15,151 nucleotides of DNA, taken from contig JAQIWT010000782.1 of the NCBI GenBank assembly GCA_034696485.1, forward strand, positions 1 through 15,151, written 5' to 3'. The DNA is from Isohypsibius dastychi. Taxonomy: Eukaryota > Tardigrada > Eutardigrada > Parachela > Isohypsibiidae. Numbering within the stretch: position 1 is the first letter of the stretch; each line of letters starts with the position of its first letter. The translations under genes and the position numbers were made by a program. Below, in pieces: positions 1 to 7,934 of this stretch. The notes beneath the pieces are model-generated. The model was not told the DNA's origin and searched no databases. It worked only from the letters and a program-made list of their open reading frames with translations.

Positions 1-172
1 TGTTCACTGTTCACGTTTCACAGGTGTTCACCTTTCGCAGGTTCCCCCCTATTAAAATTTTGCTTGTTCGCGCCGGTAAGCAACTTGGCGTTCACTTTTG
101 GGAGGTGTTCACCTTTCGCAGTGTTCACTTTAACAGGGAACACTGTACAACTTTTTGAAGTGTTCGCGTTTT
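1..172. repeat. Degenerate minisatellite, GTGTTCAC-type unit
   Basis: A 19-base direct repeat, AGGTGTTCACCTTTCGCAG, occurs identically at 22-40 and 103-121. Around it lie looser copies of a TGTTCAC..TTT..CAG unit, starting near 1, 9, 89, 121 and 158. The array touches the left edge of the window, so it may continue outside. From about 173 to 376 I see no gene or repeat. Confidence 0.7.
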
Positions 173-376
173 GCATGGGGTTATTATGAGCAAAAAATGC
201 CTTTATACGACTATGTTTCCAGCATTAACATTTTTTCAGATCTACCCTGTACGCATTGAAAATAACTCAACTTACGTAAGTTGGCTTAGAGTACTACGTC
301 TAAAAAAATGCTCTGGAACAATCTGAAGTAAACGAATATTTGTGAAACCGAGTATTCACAAATAGGCAAGACACTA

Positions 377-720
377 TCAAAGCATTTCTTGCATGCGAAT
401 GATCTGCCAGAGTAATTCCGTTCGCAAGCAGGATTCACGTTGGTATTCTCTATTCAACCAGAAAACAATTGCAATATATTCACGAGGTATTTCTGTGAAC
501 AAGTGACCCACTGGATTCAGTACGTAAGCCATACTCTGCAGTAAGTTCAACCACATCCGAGACTGCTCGATATTCTTAGTAACGATGCTCGCGGTAATCG
601 GTAAGGTTAAGACGCATACACCATACCACCAAGAAGAAACAGTTAAAGACAGCAAGAGAAGTCCTTTCCTGTTAACCGATCGCTTAATATTCTTTCCACG
701 AAAGTTTTTGGTACTGCCAA
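377..720 (-). pseudogene. Open coding-like fragment, possibly ionotropic-receptor M3 region
   Basis: The minus strand is open from about 720 to a stop at 377 (roughly 110 codons) with no convincing ATG at its start. It contains a basic stretch, then a hydrophobic segment with SSWWYGVCVLTLPITASIV, then LLQSMAYVLNPVGHLF. A Trp-Trp pair leading into a membrane helix and a downstream soluble segment recall the third membrane segment of ionotropic glutamate/IR receptors, but the hallmark SYTANLAAF-like motif is absent, so the match is weak. No flanking exons on this strand were recognised: the stretch beyond 377 is repeat and non-coding, and the other side is repeat DNA. It could be a decayed gene fragment, one exon of an unrecognised gene, or chance. 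Confidence 0.25.
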
Positions 721-786
721 AAACTTTTGTGACGTCACGCCGCTGGCGTTAGGCAGTGCAAAAACTTTCGTGACGTCACGCCGCTG
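699..786. repeat. 28-base direct repeat with CRE-like palindrome, and a hairpin
   Basis: Two copies of a 28-base unit starting CAAAAACTTT and containing TGACGTCACGCCGCTG lie at 718-745 and 759-786, 41 bases apart, with one mismatch (T/C). Each holds the palindrome TGACGTCA, the consensus cAMP-response element. The 5' end of the first unit also pairs with an inverted copy at 699-711 (CGAAAGTTTTTGG / CCAAAAACTTTTG, 5-base loop). The following 787-830 is rich in GCCGC and GCAGTGCA motifs. This could be the end of a small transposon or a regulatory cluster; nothing decides between them. Confidence 0.7.
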
Positions 787-882
787 CCGACGCCGATAAG
801 TGCACTGCTGCCGCCGCGCAGTGCAACTGCAACAAGCTCCTCACGAGAGGCTTTGGCAGTACGAATCCATTCTTAATAATGT

Positions 883-2455
883 TTGACAGTTTTTACTGAT
901 ATTTTCGTTTGCTCGAATGTGGATTGGTGTCGTATCTTTTCTGAACTGAAAACAGGCATGGGCGAGACTGGCGAGAGAAAACAGTATCACTGTCAACCAA
1001 AACTGGTGAATTTGTATGGAACAGTCTCCAGACGGCATGTCGTTGAGCTGGGAAATGTTGTCTTTGCAATTTGGCTTCTTTTGGGCGGTTTGAGTTTTGG
1101 TCTACTAATCACGGTCGTGCTCGAGTTGGCTCTTCGGACATTTAACTCCTGAATCCTGATTGTTGTCCAAACTATCTGTTTCATTTCTGTCTACCAAGCG
1201 TCACAATGTGTCACAATTGACTTCAAAACAAAAAGGCTGACAGTTTGCACTGAAGCAGCTAATCTTAATTTAATAATTACGGTTGGTGTTGACAAATATC
1301 GTGGTTTGTCGCTGCCAGATATAGTAAATAAGCACGTGTGCCGCATACGAATCAAAACGAACTTTGACCATTAATCTTCTGTGGTCAGGTGCTCTTGGCT
1401 TGATTTCGAGATCTTGTTTCAACACGATGAACATCACTGTAAAAGTTTAAAATGGATACATCTTAACTCAAACCTGTCTGATCTGTACGTGTTAGATTAC
1501 CTACAAATTCAACTTCAAGCACTTTTTCATCTATCCGTATGGTAGAAAATTAGTGGTTTGAGCACGAAGCTGGTATCCGGGCAAACCCTCCTGTACAGCC
1601 AGATAAGCAAGATTACAATGATTCCAAAGAAAACTCTAGAGATCTTTCTCTGCTCATACCAGACCCATGTCCATCATTTCAAATTAATCTGTCGTATAAT
1701 GATCGGGAGATTTTTTATCGGGATCATCATAACCCGTGGCAATCGGAATTTCCTCCTCGACATTCAGTCCAATGTGTGGTCACGGATTTTGAAGTTTCCA
1801 AAAACACTGGACTTAGCTTCACGCGGAATGTTCCTTGTTTTGTAAGATGAGTCACGTAGGTTCCGTGATCACAATTTGGTCTTTGATATGAAACGAACGA
1901 AGCAACCTATTCGCCGAACAAAACAATACTCAGCGTTGAGGTTGCTTGTTCTTCTGAAACCGACAGACATTGTCATCAAAGCACGATATTTTCCAGTCCA
2001 TGAATGAGAACTCCGTCCCTCACCGACGATGGCTTGACGTCGTTAAAAGAAACTTCCTTCAATCATTGTTTTGCACCGCACGCGTTGACCCATCTTATCG
2101 CATCAAGGATGTATATGTCATGCTCCATGGTTGAAATTTTATAAACATTTCTGGAAAAACTCTGGTACGGACATTGAGCCATCTCACATTTTTCCAATTA
2201 AACCACGATCAGTTTGCCGTTTTATTAGCTAACATTCAACCTGAAGGATGCTTGATTAAAAACGGTCCAGGTGATCATATCAACAACCTGCCCTTGGAAG
2301 AAAATCGGAAAGACGTGATTTGTTTGGCTTGGTCAAGCTACTTTACTGGCTGCAACGTGGATCGAGCTTTCTTTTCGGAGAGACGTGATCGAGTTGCAAA
2401 TCACGGAATAGATGGAAATAATTCACCGACGCTCATGGTAATTCCAAATGAGTAG
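883..2455 (+). pseudogene. Decayed protein-coding gene, family not recognised
   Basis: Protein-like reading continues across about 1.5 kb but changes frame and meets isolated stops. One frame runs from 883 through 1545, interrupted by TGA at 1150, TAA at 1372 and TAG at 1543. It begins with a membrane-type helix (VVFAIWLLLGGLSFGLLITV, residues about 59-78). A second frame is open 1554-1850 (includes EIFYRDHHNPWQSEFPPRHS). The first frame resumes 1846-2007, and a third is open 2000-2455 with a single TGA at 2132. Some breaks could be introns: TTAG just before 1554 and GTAAGA at 1842 are plausible splice sites. Three frame changes plus several stops in so short a space fit decay better. The PPRHSVQCVVTDFEVSKNTG stretch faintly recalls the N-terminal domain of GT10 fucosyltransferases, and a hydrophobic N-terminus would suit a Golgi enzyme, but the rest does not follow that family. 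The last helix of an ionotropic receptor is another reading of the first segment. Confidence 0.45.
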
Positions 2456-2520
2456 CATCTTCGGTGAGCCGAGTGTATCGTCGTATTTCGTGACAACCTC
2501 GCCGTTCCACCTTCAAAATC

Positions 2521-3613
2521 ATGAACAACTCGACCAGCTCTATATCTATCCCCAACCGGTCAAGCACATTAGTAGTTGGAATAGCGACGGTCTTACTCGG
2601 AGTTATCGGCGTTATTGGAAATTTTATTAGTCTTCTGGACATCTGCAGTCAACACAGAAGCAAACGGCAAAGGTCATCATCGACGCTCTCACTATTTGCC
2701 AATTCTTCCACTGCATCGTTGATCTTCAGTGGATACATCCTTATTGTAACCGGATACACTCATCTTCAAGGAACTGAGAACATCACCTTCACACAAGAGT
2801 TCGTCCATTTTTGTCAAGCTACTGCATTCCTCTATTACGTCATGTATTCGGTGTGCGCATTTTCCCACAGCTCAATAGCTGTTGATCGATTACTAGCGGT
2901 TTTATTCAGTACCCGCTTCCCAAGTGTCAAATCCACCAAAACAACAGTAGCCTTGCTGACGGTTTCCTGGGTTATTCCGATTCTGATCTTCATTTATCCG
3001 CTGTGGGGGCTATGGGGGGTCTACGGTTTCTCACCTGCAAATCGTTGTGCTTTGGAGAACATGAACCCCAACTACATGCTACTCTATAAAGTCTTCAACG
3101 GGATTGTCCCATTCGGGATCATGGTGACGTGCTATTCCGTGATTATTAACTATGTGTGGATCTCAAAGAAACGCGTGACGTCAAATGTTACCAAAGGGAC
3201 GGTCGACAAATTCAATGATATTAAAAAGCGAAGGACACAGAGGAACGAAATTCGGTTGACAAAGATTGCTTTTACTACCTGTGCTATCTTTCTATTTTTC
3301 TTTGCGCCAAACACACTTTTAGGAGTGGCTTTGCAAAGCAGCGCCGTGATTGCCTCGCAAGTTGGGATATGGTTCCATTTTTGGGCTTGGACCGGTGAGG
3401 TCATACATCAAGCTTATGCGATTGAAAACTGATAAATGATAATTGTTGTTTTTGGATCTAGGTTGCGCACTAGCTCCACTTGGTTACACATTGCTTAGCT
3501 CAATATCAGATGCTCGCCAGACTATGAGGAAGCAACTTCAAGTTCACGGACCCCTCGACACTGTTGTTGATGCACTGGATGGCGGAACCCAAGAGAAGAA
3601 CTCACGAGTTTGA
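2521..3613 (+). CDS. Class A (rhodopsin-type) G protein-coupled receptor
   Basis: Two exons, 2521-3394 and 3462-3613, joined over a 67-base GTGAGG...CTAG intron, give 341 residues. Seven membrane segments are visible (about 17-41, 56-79, 98-121, 143-162, 189-212, 246-272, 280-305). Class A marks: Asn34 in TM1, Cys98 and Cys166 for the TM3-ECL2 disulfide, Asp122-Arg123-Leu124 in place of DRY, Trp150 in TM4, Pro197 and Tyr205 in TM5, FFFAP in TM6 (260-263), and APLGY (296-300) where NPxxY is expected. N-glycosylation sites at Asn3, Asn12 and Asn87 suit an extracellular N-terminus and support this ATG, which follows AAAATC. Without splicing the protein would stop after residue 303 and lose most of TM7, so the splice is needed. 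The ligand cannot be told. The receptor should act at the plasma membrane. The changed DRY and NPxxY motifs are seen in many diverged invertebrate receptors. No damage is seen. Confidence 0.88.
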
Positions 3614-3877
3614 TTCAGTGAGTTCATTCTGGATGAATTCCTCGAGCCAAAAAAATCCACCTCAGGCGATCCAGCAAGAGCTATATTCCTCGGTTTTCAA
3701 TGCGTGCGAATGACTAAGCACATGGTATCTGCAATGCTAACTAAGTGTTCAGTTTAAAAACATGATTTCCAGACTTGACAAGCCATCTTGAGCAAATTCC
3801 ACAACCGCTGATCTTTTGACTGATTTCGTTGGAAACATTGAGGTGAAGTCAAACTTGTCACCAATCAAGCGTGGTTA

Positions 3878-3909
3878 TTTGTCCAAACTTTCTTGGAAAT
3901 TTGGACAAA
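3878..3909. repeat. Perfect 10-bp inverted repeat (hairpin)
   Basis: TTTGTCCAAA at 3878-3887 pairs exactly with TTTGGACAAA at 3900-3909 across a 12-base loop. There is no T-run after it that would suggest a terminator. Confidence 0.75.
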
Positions 3910-4058
3910 GAATGTCATGGAATTAATAGGGTTAAAATCAGCAAACGAACTGTAAGCATTTTCATTGCAAGTGAAGGTTTGGTCAGAGAGTAGTTTGAAG
4001 TCGACAAAAATTGTAAATCTGTAAATTTTAGGGAAGGGCTTAGTACACCACGTTAAGA

Positions 4059-4109
4059 AATTCACTGGAAAACTCCAATGTTAAATCTACGAGAGTTTTC
4101 CAGTAAATT
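4059..4109. repeat. 12-bp inverted repeat, extendable to 17 bp
   Basis: ACTGGAAAACTC at 4064-4075 pairs exactly with GAGTTTTCCAGT at 4093-4104 across 17 bases. Allowing one mismatch the arms extend outward to AATT on both sides (4059-4063 and 4105-4109). Copies of GGGAAGGGCTT lie outside both arms. Confidence 0.75.
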
Positions 4110-4430
4110 ACTGAACCGAGTGTAGAAGGGAAGGGCTTCAGTTGCCAGGCTGGATGGAAGAAAGCATTTAATTACGCCGGTAACGACTACCGTAGGCTCC
4201 ATATTGTGTAAATTATCGTGAGCGAAGCGAAGGTCGTGGTGAGGGCGCCATTTTAACGCTTTCTGCGGCGTACATTGTCCAATCGAATTGGTAGATAATT
4301 CAAACCCAGAACGGGATAAACCTTTAAAATTCACTGATTTCTCGGTGACATAGTACATGTGCATGCATAGACGTATAATTCATAGAAGCAAAGTTTGAGG
4401 AGAACACAGCGAGGAAAGACATAAGAGAAA

Positions 4431-4598
4431 TTAAAATCCAAGATTCTCGACTTGCGATTTTAAGGTGGAAAGCCGTTGATCCAGACTTGCGCTGGTTGTC
4501 AGACGGGTAACTACACCGTATAGTTTGTCGAGGAAGGAGTTAAACAGCGAACTTGAGATGCCCGTTCGGTGGCAACCCCAGTTGCGCCATTCCAACAT
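4431..4598 (-). other. Short open frame overlapping the altered nicotinamidase 3' end
   Basis: A 55-codon frame from ATG at 4598 to TAA at 4431 has a protein-like end (SASLDQRLSTLKSQVENLGF, heptad-like). It is in a different frame from the nicotinamidase reading over 4511-4598. I do not recognise it. It may be a remnant of whatever sequence replaced the missing nicotinamidase 3' exons. It is given only because it supports a foreign origin of this stretch. Confidence 0.2.
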
Positions 4599-6500
4599 CG
4601 GCGAACGGTTCTAAGGTAACTGAAAAAACTACCGTCGAAATCGAAAACGTTGAATTTGCATCTGCGTTTATCACGTGTCATGCCATCCGAGGCGGTGGAC
4701 CCTGCAAAGACAAATGTGTTCAAGGTCACCGATTTCGGGGGCCGTCACACGTTAGGAGCCACTGGGTTTGAACAGAAAAATGTTATGTCGAATGTGCAGT
4801 ACATTACAGTGTTATGTTATGTTATGTTACTTACCAACGCAGTAGTCATACGCGATGCCACACACATACAATGTCGTTATTCCTTTTGCGGTAAGCTGGT
4901 CATCCATATCAGTCTTGTCTATCCGTGGGTTGTCCAAAAAGCCACTGAAACTCTCCCGGCATTTATTACATCCCTTCTTCACAAACATCGCATTCGGAGG
5001 AACCTGTCCAGGTTTGCCATATTAGTTCTTAGTACGAACCGGGATATAAATCAATTTTACGATCAAATCTGGATGCAAGTTTGCTCCATGTGTTCCTTCT
5101 ACACAATGGCAGGTGAACAATTGCATTTCAAAAGGTGGATTTTGGTCCAACAGAACCACATCGAACATTTTGGCATCCTCTTTTTTAACCTAAAAACTGC
5201 AATATTTTCACAAGCCGAACAAATGGTTTTGTGTGGTTGACCTTTGAGTCCGGGTGCAATTTCAGCAGGTGTCTATTCTCGACAAACGACCAGTGATCCG
5301 CAGGGTGCCAATCCAGAGTGTACAGTACTTCGTCGAATTTGGACGTCTCCAAAAGCCGGTTAACTGCGGTGACTACAGAGTACCCGTCATCTCCAGCTGG
5401 ACAAGTGGTCTGAATGGCCAAACTTCCGTCAATGAAGTCATTCTGGACATCGACGACGACCAGGCAGCTTTTCGGGAACAAAAGCTAACACAAAAAAAGT
5501 CACTTCGAAAACGATTTGGCTATTGGAAAAGCGAGTCTCTGGTTCATTTTGTAAAGCAACGACAATAGGTCGGTCATGAAGTTACCAACATGTGACGATT
5601 TCTTTCACGAGATCTTTACAAACTCGGATATCTTTAAAGATTTCTGTAAACCCCAATTTCGTAAGCACACGGCCGAGTCCAAATCGTGGGACCAAGAAAC
5701 AAAATTGATAGCCGGCACTCGTCGTATTGTTACGTCACTAATGTTTTTCAAACCGAAACGCTGACATTTTCTCTGCAGTAAAGGGTGATCCATACTCTAT
5801 TTTCAAAAAGTGATTGGCACAATTTTGTAACTCTGTCTACCAATCGGGACCCACAGTCTTGATTGACTAAATCAAAACTTTATACCACCGAAATATCGGG
5901 AGGATAGAGTACTTTTCGTTCTATAAGACTGGAGTTATGTTTCCTGAACAATGCCTGTCACTTGTAATTGCCTTATCAACGGACTTTGAACTGCCTTTGC
6001 TTTTATCAACTTTGAGTCGTTTTTCAAGAAAGGTTCAAGGCAGCTAAAGTCACTTAATCGCGGTTGATCTGAATCTATCGAAAAAATTTTAGCCGAACAG
6101 CTCGACCTGAATGAATATTACCTGATCTCATAACCGTTTTCGTTGATTTTACTTAGTCTTACCGGTTTGATCCACTGGTCATAACAGTCTGCGAATTCTG
6201 TTGCGTTGAGGAGACCGTCGCCATCTTTATCAAACTCTTCAAAAACTTTTTGAGTCACCTCGCTTGCGCGGCCATTGTCCGTGAACAGGGATTCGACTAT
6301 GTCTTTTAAGAACTGGTTTGGAGTGACGCCAGGTTCAGACCTATAAAACTGAAGCTGAAAGAATCCGAAAAACGTCAGTGTATGAGCATTTACAGTACTT
6401 ACCCATTTCTAGTCAACTTGGAATACAGCGGGCTTTTTTCGGTCTCGAATTGGTCTTTCGACACTCCACGTAAATTCTCGAAATATTCACGCAGGCCCAT
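4511..6500 (-). CDS. EF-hand nicotinamidase (isochorismatase fold), C-terminus replaced
   Basis: Six exons, 6500-6403, 6340-6163, 5484-5242, 5189-5061, 5003-4835 and 4701-4511, all phase-consistent, give 335 residues. Residues 1-92 are an N-terminal region with one canonical EF-hand loop (70-81, DKDGDGLLNATE). From 93 on comes the nicotinamidase domain: catalytic Asp104 (VVVDVQNDF), metal ligands Asp150 and His152 (DWHPADH, with His156), His201 in TCHCV, Lys226 in KKG, nucleophile Cys271 in AYDYCV. The reaction is nicotinamide to nicotinate, for NAD salvage. The EF-hand plus amidase layout is that of fly Naam (general knowledge). Weak points: the exon 3 donor is GTCAAC, a poor site, and after residue about 280 (VGSTASDGM) the sequence leaves the family and runs into 54 unrelated residues. 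The family's last strand and helices (EDAAKGV... and VPEMV..., present in the neighbour at 7935-9536) are missing, so folding is doubtful. Intron 2 (5485-6162) is 678 bases against 124 in the paralogue. Confidence 0.8.
5576..5764 (+). pseudogene. Antisense insert in intron 2, possible VASt-domain fragment
   Basis: Inside the unusually long intron 2 of the minus-strand nicotinamidase lies a plus-strand frame of 62 codons, TGA at 5762. It reads CDDFFHEIFTNSDIFKDF, then KSWDQETKL and GTRRIVTSLMFFKPK. The order FFxxIFtnsxxxxxF, a Trp about 20 residues on, then an Arg-rich strand resembles the start of the VASt sterol-binding domain of GRAMD1/Aster and Lam proteins. The similarity is by eye and partial; the rest of the domain is not found. 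The paralogous intron at 9070-9193 lacks the stretch, so it looks inserted here (or lost there). About 500 further bases of the intron hold nothing recognised. Confidence 0.3.
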
Positions 6501-6826
6501 GGCAATGATTCAAATGATCCAGTTTCCGCACTTAGTCCTTAATTATTGAACTGCCTTGCTTATAAGCAGAAAACTCTGAGCTACGCTACAAAAATGATCG
6601 ATCACCAGGTTGCCGTCAGATTAGATATAAGACAGATTTTGTATTGTGAGCACCCTGGACGCTTTCAAATGTATCAGGCTAAAATGACGACAGACTTGCG
6701 GCTGTCTGTCTTACGGTCTCAGAGAAGAATCTATCTCACTATCAAATCTGTTTTCGACACAAATCGGCTAATTCGTCTTACATTTTGACCTTCGAAGCAA
6801 CCTTGACATTCACGTTATTAAAAACC
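6501..6826 (-). promoter_or_regulatory. Duplicated 5' flank of nicotinamidase, with TATA-like box
   Basis: GCTTATAAGC at 6558-6567 lies about 60 bases upstream of the ATG at 6500 and could be a TATA box. Blocks here recur in order upstream of the second copy (9537-9835): CAGGTTGC(C/T)GTCAG, TTGTGAGC..CCTGGA, and a TTTTGACCTT..AAGCAACCTTG block. The shared flank therefore belongs to the duplicated unit, and the blocks may be kept regulatory sites or simply recent shared ancestry. Confidence 0.5.
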
Positions 6827-7934
6827 GAGGCTAAAAAAGCTGTGGTTACATATGGCAGGAAGAAGCCGGCTAAACGCCCTTTTCTATGGAGCTGTTGAAA
6901 ATATTGTCGAAGGCGTAATGGATCTACGGTTTTCAAATAAGATTACTGTATGTAGTTAGCAGATTCTGACAGTGACCACCTCTCGTTGGCATGCTAGGTT
7001 AAACCTTAAATTTCAGAGGTTAATGGGTAGGCTAGAACAAAAAACATGAATGTCACAGAAACGGTCAAACAAACGTGCGTACGCGGTTGTGTTCTGTGAA
7101 CTTGAAGGTCACGAAATATAAATGCCAAGCTGCTGGTCACTTAAACACATAGACAAAGTAATGTAACTGATGCTTTTTGGTTCTCCCCCAGCCTTTTGAA
7201 CAAGGTTGTCTTAAAAACTACCGGTAGGAGCGCAGGGACTTGACTCATCCACGACAAGTTTTTACTAAGACCAGCTGGCAAAATTGAAGTAATCCCAGGA
7301 GGTGTTTTAAAAATATTTCAGCGTGTACATGTTATCTGGAGCCTTCTGTGTTCGCCCAGTGAGGAAGAGAGAGCGAAAGGGGACGAGCCTCAGCAATTAG
7401 TTTTTGAAACATCAGCTCACATCCGTTACGAAAAGGTCACATTCCGCCAGTCAGGTTTGAAGATTTCTACAGAATCCCAAACTGATTATTATTTGCAGCT
7501 CTGCTTGCTAAACCGAAGTTCAGTGTAGCAGTTCTTGCAATCTTTAAGCAACCACGAAAAACGTAAAGCGAGAGATTCTGAACTGGCAAAATGGCTGTGG
7601 TTAGCTTGATAGTTAGTTACATAGTTAGTTCATAGTTACCGGCTTGATCGCAGAAGTTCTAAAGTGATTTCATACTTCTCAGGTTTAATCGCTGTTCTTT
7701 GTACCTAAACAGAAACTGCGCTGGGATTACCTGATGGTGGATAACACCTCTTGACTGGTTTGCCATGTTATTGTCTCGTGATTCAGATAACTGATTCGTG
7801 ATTGACCGGTCTCAAATGATAAATCAATTGGGGGACGGTTCTTGCAAACAAAATCGTGCAAATCTCCAGGTCCGAGGATATAAACCGACAAACACGGCAA
7901 AAAAGTTTTGTGGTAAAGAAAAAAGCCAGGTTTT
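6827..7934. other. Intergenic, nothing recognised
   Basis: About 1.1 kb between the two nicotinamidase copies. Only short open frames are present (for example 35 codons from ATG 6852), none with a recognisable domain. A short AGTTAGTTACATAGTTAGTT repeat lies near 7610-7636. It should include the 3' untranslated region of the downstream copy, but I found no AATAAA on the minus strand near its stop. Confidence 0.5.

Larger units (their letters stand above)
3614..4430. other. Non-coding stretch between GPCR and nicotinamidase
   Basis: No gene is recognised. A minus-strand open frame of 100 codons at 4062-4364 has unremarkable composition and no recognisable domain. The stretch holds two hairpins (3878-3909 and 4059-4109) and a direct repeat GGGAAGGGCTT at 4031-4041 and 4128-4138 flanking the second hairpin, which gives it the look of a small non-autonomous mobile element. 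No target-site duplication was established. Confidence 0.4.

Noticed and set aside
4062-4364. 100-codon minus-strand open frame
   Set aside because: No recognisable domain, no splice context, and it overlaps the hairpin block; probably chance.
4511-4701. A 55-base intron (GTGATA...TTTCAG) inside the last exon of the first nicotinamidase
   Set aside because: Splicing it gives a frame that soon stops and does not recover the family C-terminus, so the read-through model was kept.
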